DNA of 64,000 nucleotides, taken from the NCBI GenBank assembly GCA_965262505.1, contig CBDHFM010000030.1, forward strand, positions 2,666,001-2,730,000, written 5' to 3'. Numbering within the stretch: the stretch's first letter is position 1; each line of letters opens with the position of its first letter. Positions 1 through 8,089 of the stretch are shown piece by piece. The position numbers and the translations under genes were made by a program. Under the pieces are notes generated by a model. The model was given only the letters and a program-made list of their open reading frames with translations, was not told where the DNA came from and made no database searches. The DNA is from JACPPO01 sp965262505. GTDB lineage: Bacteria > Acidobacteriota > Vicinamibacteria > Vicinamibacterales > UBA2999.

Positions 1-1
1 G

Positions 2-490
2 GAGCGGGTTGGCGCGGACCGCGCGGCCGGCCTGCGCATCGTGTTTGCCAACGGCTGCTTCGACCTGCTGCACGTCGGCCACACGCGCTACCTCGAATCG
101 GCGGCCGCGGAAGCCGACCGGCTGATCGTGGCGATCAATGACGACGAGTCGGTGCGGAGACTGAAAGGGGAGGGACAGGAGGGGCGACCCATCCTGGCCG
201 CGGCGGACCGGGCAGCGCTCGTGGCGGCCTTGCGGTGCGTGGATTACGTCGTCGTATTTCCAGAACCCACCGTAGGTCCGCTCCTGCTCGCGGTGAAGCC
301 CGACGTCCACTGCAAGGGGACCGATTACGCCCTCGATACCGTTCCCGAACGCGACATCGTCAACGCCTATGGCGGTCGCATCGCCATCGTCGGCGATCCC
401 AAGGACCATTCCACGCGCGACCTGCTGACGCGCATCGGTCTGAGTGGACCGGCTGCCGCGGAGCCCACGCGGCACAGTTCTGATTCGTAA
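2..490 (+). CDS. rfaE2: D-glycero-beta-D-manno-heptose 1-phosphate adenylyltransferase (5'-truncated by window edge)
   Basis: Cytidylyltransferase-like nucleotidyltransferase that activates heptose-1-phosphate to ADP-heptose for the LPS inner core. The signature NGCFDLLHVGH (nucleotide-binding HxGH loop) is encoded just after position 41 and is followed by RPILAAADRA and, near the C-terminus, GDPKDHSTRDLL, all as in RfaE domain II. The frame is open to the left edge and the residues before the first possible GTG (41) look like coding sequence. The true start is therefore probably outside the window, and the protein could be either stand-alone RfaE2 or the C-terminal half of a bifunctional HldE. 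The heptosyltransferase begins 13 bp downstream, which supports an LPS-core operon. Confidence 0.88.
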   Translation, partial: ERVGADRAAGLRIVFANGCFDLLHVGHTRYLESAAAEADRLIVAINDDESVRRLKGEGQEGRPILAAADRAALVAALRCVDYVVVFPEPTVGPLLLAVKPDVHCKGTDYALDTVPERDIVNAYGGRIAIVGDPKDHSTRDLLTRIGLSGPAAAEPTRHSSDS

Positions 491-503
491 ACAGTTCCGA
501 TCC

Positions 504-1514
504 GTGAACAAGTTTCTAATCGTTCGGCTCGGTTCCCTTGGCGACGTCATTCATGGCATTCCGGCGGCGGCCGCGCTGCGGCGCCGGTTCCCGTACGCGC
601 GCATCGATTGGCTGGTCGATCCCCGGTACGAGGAGCTGCTCGACCTCGTCGAGTGTGTCGACAGGCCGGTTGCGTTCGATCCGCGTGACCTTTGGACCGG
701 TGGGCGACGTGGACGATCTGTCCTCAAAGACCTGCGTGCGGTGCACTACGACGCTGTGGTCGATTTGCAGGGGCTGCTGAAATCGGCCGTCCTGGGTCGG
801 CTTGTTGGCGCTCCGCGGACGATCGGGTTTCCTGGGGCGCACCTGCGCGAACCGCTCGCGAGACTCTTCTACACCGACGCGCCGGATCCGGGGGCGGCGC
901 CGCACGTTATCGACAAGAACATCGGGCTGCTCGGTTCTCTCGGCGTGAGCGACAGGACCGTGAACTTTCCACTCCGCATTTCGCGCACCGGCACGGTGAC
1001 GTCGGTGGCGGACCGGTTCGCGTCAGATGGGTACGCGCTTCTCAACCCGGGCGCGGCGTGGTCGAACAAGCGCTGGCCGGCGGCTCATTTCGGCGCCGTC
1101 GCGGCATCGATTCGCCACGAGCATGGCTGGCGATCGGTTGTGTTGTGGGGGCCTGGAGAGGAGGCGCTGGCGGCATCGGTCGTGGCCGCATCGCAGGGCG
1201 CGGCCGAAGCGGCGCCTCCGACAACCATCACCGATATCGTGGGGGTCGCGCGCGCGGCCCGGTTGATGGTTTCCGGCGATACCGGGCCGCTCCACATTGC
1301 CGGCGCCGTGGGTACGCCCATCGTGGCGCTGTTCGGGCCCACATCCCCTGAGCGCAACGGCCCATGGGCGGCGCGCGACGTGACCCTCTCTCGCCTTACC
1401 GGCTGCTCCTGCCCCTACGAGCGGCGCTGCCGCAGGGCCGTGCCCTGTATCGACGACATCGCGCCGGACGAAGTCGTTCAGGCCGTCCGCCGGCGCGTGG
1501 GCGTGCATGCGTGA
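504..1514 (+). CDS. waaC: Lipopolysaccharide heptosyltransferase I-like glycosyltransferase (GT9)
   Basis: 336-residue glycosyltransferase family 9 protein that would transfer L-glycero-D-manno-heptose to the lipid A-Kdo acceptor on the cytoplasmic face of the inner membrane. The N-terminus FLIVRLGSLGDVIHGIPAA is the classic GT9 opening and fixes the start at GTG 504; the frame is open further upstream to 444 but that part overlaps the preceding gene and has no family signal. The donor-site region LNPGAAWSNKRWP and the motif SGDTGPLHIAGAVGTP followed by FGPTSPERNGP are characteristic. Assignment to WaaC rather than WaaF rests on the start motif and adjacency to rfaE2 and is moderately sure. 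The stop overlaps the next gene by 8 bp, implying co-transcription. Confidence 0.85.
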   Translation: MNKFLIVRLGSLGDVIHGIPAAAALRRRFPYARIDWLVDPRYEELLDLVECVDRPVAFDPRDLWTGGRRGRSVLKDLRAVHYDAVVDLQGLLKSAVLGRLVGAPRTIGFPGAHLREPLARLFYTDAPDPGAAPHVIDKNIGLLGSLGVSDRTVNFPLRISRTGTVTSVADRFASDGYALLNPGAAWSNKRWPAAHFGAVAASIRHEHGWRSVVLWGPGEEALAASVVAASQGAAEAAPPTTITDIVGVARAARLMVSGDTGPLHIAGAVGTPIVALFGPTSPERNGPWAARDVTLSRLTGCSCPYERRCRRAVPCIDDIAPDEVVQAVRRRVGVHA

Positions 1515-2037
1515 TCTGTCGGCGCGTCTTGTCCAGACCCTCGCGCGGAGACGCGTGTCGCTGGGCTTCGCCGCGGCGGTCGGAGCGCTGGTGCTCGCGC
1601 AGCCGACCTGGGACGCGTGGCGCGTTGGTCTCCTCATCGCGGTTGCCGGTGAATGCCTGCGTCTGTGGGCGGCAGGGCATCTCGAGAAGAGCCGTGAGGT
1701 CACGCGCTCAGGTCCCTATCGCTTCTTGCGCCACCCGCTGTACGCCGGCTCGATCGTGATCGCAGTCGGCGTTGCCGTTGCCTCACGCAGCATCGCCGTG
1801 GCGGTGGTGGCCGCTGTGTACATGGGGCTCACGGTCGCGGCGGCGATACGACTGGAGGAAGCGCAGTTGCGACAGGACTTCGGATCGACGTATGAGGATT
1901 ACCGCGCATCGCGCGCCCAGCCGATGGTGCGGCGGTTCAGCCTCGCGCGGGCGTTGCGCAACCGCGAGCACCGCGCGGTGTGCGGACTGATTGTGGGCTT
2001 CGCGCTGCTTGCGCTGAGGATTCTCGGGCCCCTATAA
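1507..2037 (+). CDS. Isoprenylcysteine carboxyl methyltransferase-like (ICMT/PEMT superfamily) membrane methyltransferase
   Basis: 176-residue integral membrane protein with about four hydrophobic segments. The motif SGPYRFLRHPLYAGS is the hallmark SAM-binding signature of the ICMT/phospholipid-methyltransferase superfamily, and EEAQLRQDFGSTYEDYRA is the usual C-terminal continuation. The substrate cannot be read from sequence; bacterial members methylate lipids or are uncharacterised. It overlaps the heptosyltransferase stop by 8 bp (ATG 1507 inside GTGCATGCGTGA), so translation is probably coupled and the protein may act on a membrane or cell-wall lipid. The stop codon overlaps the -10 box of the downstream tRNA promoter. 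Confidence 0.8.
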   Translation: MRDLSARLVQTLARRRVSLGFAAAVGALVLAQPTWDAWRVGLLIAVAGECLRLWAAGHLEKSREVTRSGPYRFLRHPLYAGSIVIAVGVAVASRSIAVAVVAAVYMGLTVAAAIRLEEAQLRQDFGSTYEDYRASRAQPMVRRFSLARALRNREHRAVCGLIVGFALLALRILGPL

Positions 2038-2038
2038 T
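2009..2038 (+). promoter_or_regulatory. Sigma70-type promoter for tRNA-Val/tRNA-Asp
   Basis: TTGCGC (2009-2014), an 18-bp spacer and a perfect TATAAT (2033-2038) that overlaps the stop codon of the preceding gene. Predicted initiation near 2045 lies about 57 bp before the mature 5' end of tRNA-Val. Seen in sequence; activity is inferred. Confidence 0.6.
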
Positions 2039-2101
2039 GACCTGTTTGTCTGGGGCTGACAGCCGGTATCCGGGCTTGCCTCGCGGGAGCGGGGTGAAGG
2101 C

Positions 2102-2176
2102 GGGCGGTTAGCTCAGTGGTAGAGCACCGGCTTTACACGCCGGCTGTCACAGGTTCGAATCCTGTACCGCCCACCA
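2102..2176 (+). tRNA. tRNA-Val (anticodon UAC)
   Basis: Full cloverleaf: acceptor GGGCGGT (2102-2108) pairs with ACCGCCC (2166-2172), anticodon stem CCGGC/GCCGG encloses the loop TTTACAC with anticodon TAC at 2134-2136, and the T-arm has GGTTCGAAT. The 3' CCA is encoded. It lies 10 bp before tRNA-Asp and is presumably co-transcribed with it. Confidence 0.97.
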
Positions 2177-2186
2177 TTCGACAACT

Positions 2187-2263
2187 GGGGTCGTAGTTCA
2201 GCTGGTTAGAACGCCTGCCTGTCACGCAGGAGGCCGCGGGTTCGAGTCCCGTCGACCCCGCCA
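2187..2263 (+). tRNA. tRNA-Asp (anticodon GUC)
   Basis: Acceptor GGGGTCG (2187-2193) pairs with CGACCCC (2253-2259); anticodon arm CCTGC-CTGTCAC-GCAGG gives anticodon GTC. The discriminator base is G and CCA is encoded. Second gene of the two-tRNA unit. Confidence 0.97.
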
Positions 2264-2313
2264 ATTTCCTCGCTTCACTCGGTTCTCGCCGGGCTCGACG
2301 CGCTCAGGCAAGC

Positions 2314-2334
2314 AGCTGTCCCGTTGGGGCAGCT
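2314..2334 (+). terminator. Possible terminator hairpin after the tRNAs
   Basis: AGCTGTCCC / GGGGCAGCT form a 9-bp stem (one G-U pair) around a 3-nt loop, 51 bp after tRNA-Asp. The following run is only weakly T-rich, so function as an intrinsic terminator is tentative. Confidence 0.4.
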
Positions 2335-2370
2335 AGCCGGTTCGAGTTCTTGGTGAGGCCGTCTGCGCTG

Positions 2371-3591
2371 TTACGAGCATGCGGCCCGACCCGGCACCGT
2401 TGCTTGAGCCCCAGGCAATTGTCGGCCCCCGAACCGATCGAGGAGATAGCTTGCGACGCTCTCGCCATAGACCCGCAGACCGAGATCGCTATTGTGGAGG
2501 TCCTTCGGGTAGTTGAACCAGCTATCCCACTCGCTGTCTGACGACGGGGTTGGAAGAACCGCCAACATGTCGACGAACTCGACTTCAGAGAGCCCCCGCA
2601 CGAAACCTTCGAACGTCTCCGTCACAAGAGGCGCGTTATCCGGGTCGAGATCCCCACGCATCGGATGGACGAGGAAGATAGCGTCTGGAAAGAAACACCG
2701 GAGTCGCCGCACGGCAGCGACGGACGCGTCGATCGCATCCTCAGCTCTCTCGTAGCCAGGCGGCCCGATCAAGACGGCCACGCCTTCCTGCGCCGTGAGA
2801 CGCGGCGTCATCCCGAACGGCCGTCCCAGCGTTGCTGCGATTACCTCCGGGTATATCGACCAGAGAGGAAGTTTCAACAGCATCTCCGACTCGACATATC
2901 TCGTTAACTCTTCCCTCGATCCAAACGTCGCACCGCCTCGATAGTACGGGCGGCGCCAAACATCCTGTCTGATCAGATTGACGAGGAGCAGATCGACTTC
3001 AAAGGGCACGGCCATTTCGGCGGCAACATCATCGAATTGCACGACCCCGATTCCGTCCAGTCCAAAATTGATCACACGAACGTGTTTGCCACCGACAATC
3101 GCTGACCACGGGTCGGACGCGTTCAGGCGGTCCTCGAGTACGTCACCCCAGCGAATCGTGTTGATGACATTCGCCGTAAATGAATCCCCGACCAAGCCGA
3201 TCCTGAATTCGCCGGATGGCTTGGCGATCGGGTACTCACCGCGAGCAACGTGGCCATGGCTATTCGTTCTCCACGCAATCGGGACGGGACTCGAGGAGCG
3301 AACCTCGATGTCCGGCCGATAGCGATAACCGGTATGCATGTCGAAGACCGAACTACTGACAAGTACGTCGGAAAATGGATCGGCACCGGCAAAGCGGTCT
3401 GACATCTGACTCAGCGTAGCGGCAAGCAAGGCACTCCGAATGCTATGAAAAGCGTACGCCCGGTAACCCACCTCGACGGCCAGGTAGGCAAGAAGCGTCG
3501 AGAACAGCAGAACAATCAAGCGCATCAGACCCGTACGTCGTCTTGATGGCTTCTGGGAAGGCGCGTCTAAGCTTGTACGCAGATTTCGCAT
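2371..3591 (-). CDS. SGNH/GDSL-hydrolase-like membrane-anchored protein
   Basis: 406-residue protein with a basic N-terminus and one membrane segment (around residues 22-42, LIVLLFSTLLAYLAVEVGY), then a periplasmic domain. The segment IGLVGDSFTANV carries the block-I GDS serine of SGNH hydrolases, and DLHNSDLG near the C-terminus fits the D-x-x-H type block V. Such proteins often de-acylate or acylate surface glycans, but the substrate is not visible here. It is transcribed toward the tRNAs, and its start is 9 bp from the pirin stop in the same direction, so the two may share a transcript. Function beyond the fold is uncertain. Confidence 0.65.
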   Translation of the reverse strand: MRNLRTSLDAPSQKPSRRRTGLMRLIVLLFSTLLAYLAVEVGYRAYAFHSIRSALLAATLSQMSDRFAGADPFSDVLVSSSVFDMHTGYRYRPDIEVRSSSPVPIAWRTNSHGHVARGEYPIAKPSGEFRIGLVGDSFTANVINTIRWGDVLEDRLNASDPWSAIVGGKHVRVINFGLDGIGVVQFDDVAAEMAVPFEVDLLLVNLIRQDVWRRPYYRGGATFGSREELTRYVESEMLLKLPLWSIYPEVIAATLGRPFGMTPRLTAQEGVAVLIGPPGYERAEDAIDASVAAVRRLRCFFPDAIFLVHPMRGDLDPDNAPLVTETFEGFVRGLSEVEFVDMLAVLPTPSSDSEWDSWFNYPKDLHNSDLGLRVYGESVASYLLDRFGGRQLPGAQATVPGRAACS

Positions 3592-3600
3592 CGGGAGGTT

Positions 3601-4503
3601 CTACTTGATGAACGTTCCCTCGCGCAGTTCGGTGTAGGCTTGCTGGAGTTCGTCCTTCGTGTTCATGACGATGGGGCCGCGCCACGCCACGGGCTCCTCG
3701 ATCGGCTGCCCCGAGACGAGCAGGAACCGGATGCCTTCCTCGCCCGCCTGCACCACAACCTCGTCGCCGCGATCGAACACCACCAGCGAGCGGTTGCCGA
3801 TCGCATCGGTCGTATCTGCCGCCTCTGCCGCGCCCACGCGATCGGTCTGCACGGCGCGGGGCTCGGATGCATCGCGGAACGCGCCGGCTCCCTCGAACAC
3901 ATAGGCAAACGCATTTCGTGACGTTTCGACCGCCAGGCGCTTCCGCACGCCAGGCGGGACGAAGACATCGAGATATCGCGGGTCAGCCGCGACGCCATCG
4001 ACAGGACCGCTCTTGCCCCAGAAGTTTCCGCACACCACCCTCACCCGCGTGCCGTCATCATCGACGACCTCGGGGATATCGCCGGCCGACACGTCCTGGT
4101 AGCGGGGCTCGGTCATCTTCAGGGACGCTGGCAGATTCGCCCAGAGTTGGAAGCCGTGCATCCGGCCCTCTGGGTCGCCCTTGGGCATCTCCTGGTGCAG
4201 GATGCCGCTCCCCGCCGTCATCCACTGCACGTCGCCCGCGCCGAGACTGCCTCGATTCCCGAGGCTGTCGCCGTGATCGACCGTCCCCGCCAGGACGTAC
4301 GTGATTGTTTCGATGCCCCGGTGCGGATGCCACGGAAACCCGGCGAGATAGGCCTCCGGATCGTCGTTTCGAAAATCGTCGAGCAGGAGAAACGGATCGA
4401 ACTCGGACGTGGTGCCGAAGCCGAAGGCGCGCCGCAAGTGGACGCCAGCGCCCTCGAGGGTGGGTTTCGATTGCACGACTCGTTTTACGGGACGAATAGA
4501 CAT
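3601..4503 (-). CDS. Pirin family protein
   Basis: 300-residue two-cupin pirin. The metal-site residues are visible in FPWHPHRGIETITYVLAG (two His) and SGILHQEMP (His and Glu), and WGKSGPVDG and the C-terminal PIEEPVAWRGPIVMNT match the family. Pirins bind Fe(II) and some show quercetinase activity; cellular role here unknown. The open frame continues upstream to 4923, but the pirin opening MSIRPVKRVV and a GAGG ribosome-binding site 6 nt before ATG 4503 decide the start. The upstream frame is antisense to sxtJ. It is divergent from the sxtJ gene across a 64-bp gap. Confidence 0.9.
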   Translation of the reverse strand: MSIRPVKRVVQSKPTLEGAGVHLRRAFGFGTTSEFDPFLLLDDFRNDDPEAYLAGFPWHPHRGIETITYVLAGTVDHGDSLGNRGSLGAGDVQWMTAGSGILHQEMPKGDPEGRMHGFQLWANLPASLKMTEPRYQDVSAGDIPEVVDDDGTRVRVVCGNFWGKSGPVDGVAADPRYLDVFVPPGVRKRLAVETSRNAFAYVFEGAGAFRDASEPRAVQTDRVGAAEAADTTDAIGNRSLVVFDRGDEVVVQAGEEGIRFLLVSGQPIEEPVAWRGPIVMNTKDELQQAYTELREGTFIK

Positions 4504-4517
4504 GGTGTCCTCACGGA

Positions 4518-4547
4518 ATACTGGCCGTACATGAAGCATCCGGTCAA
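4518..4547 (-). promoter_or_regulatory. Candidate pirin promoter
   Basis: On the minus strand TTGACC (4547-4542), an 18-bp spacer and CAGTAT (4523-4518) lie 15 bp before the pirin ATG, in the divergent intergenic gap with sxtJ. Spacing is good, the -10 match partial. Confidence 0.4.
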
Positions 4548-4567
4548 GTCTGGTACAGTGAAGCGAG

Positions 4568-4963
4568 GTGACGAACTTGTCGGCCGGCCTCCCCACGGAA
4601 CGTTCGTTCGGGCTTGGCGTAGGAGGCGTCTGCACGGGCGTGGCGGCCTTGTTCTGGTGGCGAGGTTCTCCGACGCTTGGCCTGATCCTACTCGTCGTCG
4701 GGACGCTTCTGATCGGCTTTGGGCTCGTTGCCCCCGGGGCGCTGCGTGTGCCGAATCGTCTCTGGTGGCGCGTCGCGCAGACGGTGGGCTGGATCAACAC
4801 CCGTATCCTGCTCACGCTGTTCTTCGCTGTCGTACTGACGCCCGTGGGTGTCGCGATGCGACTCTTCGGTCGCAATCCGCTGCGGGGACCGCGCGCGCAG
4901 ACGAACTGGACACCGTATCCCACACGACGCGGCGATCCGCGGCACTATGAACACCTCTTTTGA
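4568..4963 (+). CDS. SxtJ-family membrane protein
   Basis: 131-residue protein with three hydrophobic stretches (around residues 14-30, 36-58 and 78-98) and the ending RNPLRGPRAQTNWTPYP. This matches the SxtJ family, small membrane proteins that accompany NodU/CmcH-type carbamoyltransferases, first named in the saxitoxin cluster. Starts at GTG 4568 with GAAGCGAG upstream. Followed after 35 bp by a DUF5989 gene and then the carbamoyltransferase, the usual order of this trio. The biochemical role of SxtJ is not established. Confidence 0.85.
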   Translation: MTNLSAGLPTERSFGLGVGGVCTGVAALFWWRGSPTLGLILLVVGTLLIGFGLVAPGALRVPNRLWWRVAQTVGWINTRILLTLFFAVVLTPVGVAMRLFGRNPLRGPRAQTNWTPYPTRRGDPRHYEHLF

Positions 4964-4998
4964 TGTAGTGCTGGCTCTAGCGGCCAGGTAGGAGACTC

Positions 4999-5157
4999 AT
5001 GGCGAAATCGGATGTGCTGCGCGAGTTCTGGGCCTTTCTGAAGCACGAGAAGAAGTACTGGCTTGCGCCGATTGTGCTCGTGCTCCTGCTGTTCGGCCTC
5101 CTGCTCGTGTTCGCTCAAAGCAGCGCCGTGGCGCCGTTCATCTACACACTGTTCTAG
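4999..5157 (+). CDS. DUF5989-family small membrane protein
   Basis: 52-residue protein: an amphipathic N-terminus (MAKSDVLREFWAFLKHEKK) then a single membrane helix (APIVLVLLLFGLLLVFA). This is the DUF5989 pattern. A good Shine-Dalgarno (GTAGGAG, 4988-4994) sits 4 nt before the ATG. It lies between sxtJ and the carbamoyltransferase, 11 bp from the latter, in the conserved three-gene arrangement. It probably anchors or assists the carbamoyltransferase at the membrane, which is inference from context only. Confidence 0.85.
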   Translation: MAKSDVLREFWAFLKHEKKYWLAPIVLVLLLFGLLLVFAQSSAVAPFIYTLF

Positions 5158-5168
5158 TCGCAGGCCGG

Positions 5169-7055
5169 ATGTCCGTCATTGTGCTCGGCCTTTCGGCCTA
5201 TTACCACGACTCGGCGGCATGTCTGCTGGTGGATGGCCGGATTGTCGCCGCGGCACAGGAAGAGCGCTTCACGAGGAAGAAGCACGACGAGCGCTTCCCG
5301 TCGCACGCGGTCGCCTACTGCCTGAAAGAAGCCGGCATCGGCATCAACGACGTCGACGTCATCGGCTTCTACGAGAAGCCGCTCGTGAAATTCGAGCGGC
5401 TGCTCGAAAGTTATCTCGCCTCCGCGCCTCGCGGTCTGCGGTCGTATCTCCTGGCGATGCGGCTGTGGCTCGGCCAGAAACTCTGGATGGCCGACGGGAT
5501 GCAGCGTGAGCTCGGCACCGACAAGAAAATACTCTTCGGCGATCACCACGAATCGCACGCCGCCTCGGCGTTTTACCCCTCACCGTTCGACGAGGCGGCC
5601 ATTCTGACCATCGACGGTGTCGGCGAATGGACGACCTCGTCCATCGGTCACGGCCGCGGGTCGGATCTTGCGATGCTGCACGAGATGCGATTCCCGCATT
5701 CGGTGGGGCTGCTGTATTCGGCCTTTACCTACTTCACCGGGTTCAAAGTAAACGAAGGCGAGTACAAGGTCATGGGGCTCGCGCCGTATGGCGAGCCGAA
5801 GTACGTCAAGACGATTCGAGACCACCTCGTCGAGCTGTTCGACGACGGCAGCATGCGGCTGAATCTCGAGTACTTCGAGTTTGTCCACGGCCTCACGATG
5901 ACCGGCGAGCGATTCGGACGTCTGTTCGGTGGGTCAGCGCGCGCGCCCGACAGTCCCGTCACCCAGCGCGAAATGGACCTCGCCAGGTCCGTGCAGGAGG
6001 TTGTCGAAGAGGTCATGCTGCGCATGGCGCGGACCGCGCACCGCGACACCGGCTCGAAGCGGCTGTGTCTGGCCGGGGGGGTCGCGCTGAACTGTGTCGC
6101 CAACGGCCGTCTTCTGCGCGAGGGCCCATTCGAGGAGATCTGGATTCAGCCGGCTGCCGGCGACGCGGGCGGCGCGCTGGGCGTCGCCTTCGCCCTGTGG
6201 CACCGGTACCTCGGAAAGCCGCGTATCAGTTCCGAGCGCCGCGGCGCCTGGATACCGCGGAGAGATGGGCCTCGCTCGGGAGCTGGCGCTGGAGCCGGCG
6301 CTGGCGCCCCGCCTGGCAGAGTGACGGCAGGGCACGAGCCAACCGCGTACGCCGACGAGATGCAGGGCGCGCTGCTCGGGCCGCGGTTCTCGGACGACGA
6401 GATCGCGACCTGGATGCGCGCCGAGGGCATCTCAGGCGAACGCCTGCCGCACACAGAGCTGCCGACGGTCATCGCGCGGATGCTGGCCGACGGTAAGGTC
6501 GTCGGGTTGTTTCAGGCGCGGATGGAATTCGGCCCGCGCGCGCTCGGCTCCCGGTCGATCATCGCGGACGCGCGGTCGTCGGCGATGCAGGCGGTGCTGA
6601 ATCTCAAGATCAAGTTCCGGGAGTCGTTCCGCCCCTTCGCCCCGGCGGTGCTTCGCGAGCGCGTGGCCGACTGGTTCGACCTGGATTACGAGAGCCCGTA
6701 CATGCTCCTCGTCGCCGGCGTGGCGGCGTCGCGTCGCGTACCGATTCCACCGGGCACCGAGGAGCTGTTCGGCATCGAGAAGCTGAACGTGCCTCGTTCC
6801 ACCGTGCCCGCCGTGACGCACGTGGATGGCTCGGCGCGCGTTCAAACCGTCCGTCGTGCGGACAACCCCTTGTACTACGACATCATTCGTGCCTTCGACG
6901 CATTGACCGGCTGTCCGGTCATCGTGAATACCTCGTTCAACGTGAAGGACGAACCCATCGTCTGCACGCCGGAGGACGCGTATCGCTGCTTCATGAAGAC
7001 GGAGATGGATGTCCTGATACTCGAGTCGCACGTCATCCTGAAGTCGGCGGCTTGA
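5169..7055 (+). CDS. Carbamoyltransferase, NodU/CmcH family
   Basis: 628-residue O-carbamoyltransferase that would use carbamoyl phosphate and ATP to make a carbamoyl-adenylate and transfer it to a hydroxyl group of a glycan or metabolite. The N-terminal Kae1-like domain shows GLSAYYHDSAACLLVDG, DHHESHAASAFYPSPF and AGGVALNCVANGRLL. The C-terminal domain shows QARMEFGPRALGSRSI and NTSFNVKDEPIVCTPEDAY. A glycine/alanine-rich insert (about residues 374-386) separates the two domains. It closes the sxtJ-DUF5989-carbamoyltransferase unit. The acceptor cannot be deduced; envelope polysaccharide is plausible given the nearby LPS genes. Confidence 0.92.
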   Translation: MSVIVLGLSAYYHDSAACLLVDGRIVAAAQEERFTRKKHDERFPSHAVAYCLKEAGIGINDVDVIGFYEKPLVKFERLLESYLASAPRGLRSYLLAMRLWLGQKLWMADGMQRELGTDKKILFGDHHESHAASAFYPSPFDEAAILTIDGVGEWTTSSIGHGRGSDLAMLHEMRFPHSVGLLYSAFTYFTGFKVNEGEYKVMGLAPYGEPKYVKTIRDHLVELFDDGSMRLNLEYFEFVHGLTMTGERFGRLFGGSARAPDSPVTQREMDLARSVQEVVEEVMLRMARTAHRDTGSKRLCLAGGVALNCVANGRLLREGPFEEIWIQPAAGDAGGALGVAFALWHRYLGKPRISSERRGAWIPRRDGPRSGAGAGAGAGAPPGRVTAGHEPTAYADEMQGALLGPRFSDDEIATWMRAEGISGERLPHTELPTVIARMLADGKVVGLFQARMEFGPRALGSRSIIADARSSAMQAVLNLKIKFRESFRPFAPAVLRERVADWFDLDYESPYMLLVAGVAASRRVPIPPGTEELFGIEKLNVPRSTVPAVTHVDGSARVQTVRRADNPLYYDIIRAFDALTGCPVIVNTSFNVKDEPIVCTPEDAYRCFMKTEMDVLILESHVILKSAA

Positions 7056-7066
7056 TATCCTGAGCC

Positions 7067-8080
7067 ATGCCGTTCCAGGCGCTCGTCGGCCATCACCGTG
7101 TGCTGGCGCTGCTGGCGCGGGCGATTGCGCGCGGCACGCTGCCGCCGGCGCTGCTGCTGGCGGGACCGGAGGGCGTCGGCAAGCGCCGCACGGCGCTCGC
7201 GGTCGCCGAGGCGCTGAACTGCCGCGAGCCGCGCGCGGTCGGTGATTTCGAGATTGACGCCTGCGGCGCCTGTGAGGCGTGCCGCCGGATCGCGCGAGGC
7301 GTCCATCCCGACGTCCTGATCGTCGAACCAGGCGATTCGGGCTCCATCAAGATCGAACAGGTTCGCGAGGTGATCGATCGGGCGGCCTACAGGCCGTTCG
7401 AGGGCCGCCGGCGCGCGGTGATCGTGGACGACGCGGAGGCGCTGGGCACGCAGGCCCAGAACGCGCTGCTGAAGACGTTGGAGGAGCCGCCGTCCGCGTC
7501 GGTCTTCATCCTCGTGTCGTCGATGCCCGACGCGTTGCTGCTGACGGTGCGGTCGCGGTGTCCCCGGCTGCGGTTCGGTACGCTGACGGCAGCGGATGTC
7601 GCGGCCGTACTGATGCGCGACCACGATCATGGCGAAACCGAGGCGCGCGCCGCCGCCGCGGATGCGGATGGCAGCGTCGGCCGTGCCCTGGCTGCCCGGA
7701 CGGTCGATCTCGTGGGGGCTCGGGACTCCGCGCAGCGGCTGCTCGAGCATGCGGCGCGGGTATCAGATCCGGTCCGTCGGCTCGAGTCGGCAAAGAATCT
7801 GACAGGGAAGAAAGGAACAGCGGCGGTCGAGCGCGACCAGCTTGCCGTCTGCCTGCGGGCGCTCGCGTCGCTGCTACGTGATCTCGGCATACTTGCCGCC
7901 AGGGCGGATACACGCTCGCTGGCCAATGCGGATCTGCAGGCGGATCTGGGACGGCTGACCGACGCCTTCGACAGCGAGCGCAGCATGCGCGCGTTTGTCG
8001 CCGTCGATCGCGCGCTTGGCGCCCTGGACCGCAACGCGAGCCCGAAGGTCGTCGCGGACTGGCTCGTCCTCCAGCTCTGA
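7067..8080 (+). CDS. holB: DNA polymerase III subunit delta'
   Basis: 337-residue AAA+ clamp-loader subunit. It has the opening FQALVGHHRVLALL, Walker A GPEGVGKRRT, the zinc-knuckle cysteines (LNC then CGACEAC), the line HPDVLIVEPG and the sensor-type run TLEEPPSASVFILVSS with TVRSRCPRLRF (SRC motif). It works in the clamp loader complex with tau/gamma and delta. It begins 11 bp after the carbamoyltransferase stop, and pdxA follows after 9 bp, so the genes may be co-transcribed. The C-terminal third is less conserved but of usual length. Confidence 0.9.
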   Translation: MPFQALVGHHRVLALLARAIARGTLPPALLLAGPEGVGKRRTALAVAEALNCREPRAVGDFEIDACGACEACRRIARGVHPDVLIVEPGDSGSIKIEQVREVIDRAAYRPFEGRRRAVIVDDAEALGTQAQNALLKTLEEPPSASVFILVSSMPDALLLTVRSRCPRLRFGTLTAADVAAVLMRDHDHGETEARAAAADADGSVGRALAARTVDLVGARDSAQRLLEHAARVSDPVRRLESAKNLTGKKGTAAVERDQLAVCLRALASLLRDLGILAARADTRSLANADLQADLGRLTDAFDSERSMRAFVAVDRALGALDRNASPKVVADWLVLQL

Positions 8081-8089
8081 GCAGAAAGC

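Noticed and set aside
3601..4923. 440-residue open frame covering pirin
   Set aside because: Only the part from 4503 has pirin homology; the rest is antisense to sxtJ.
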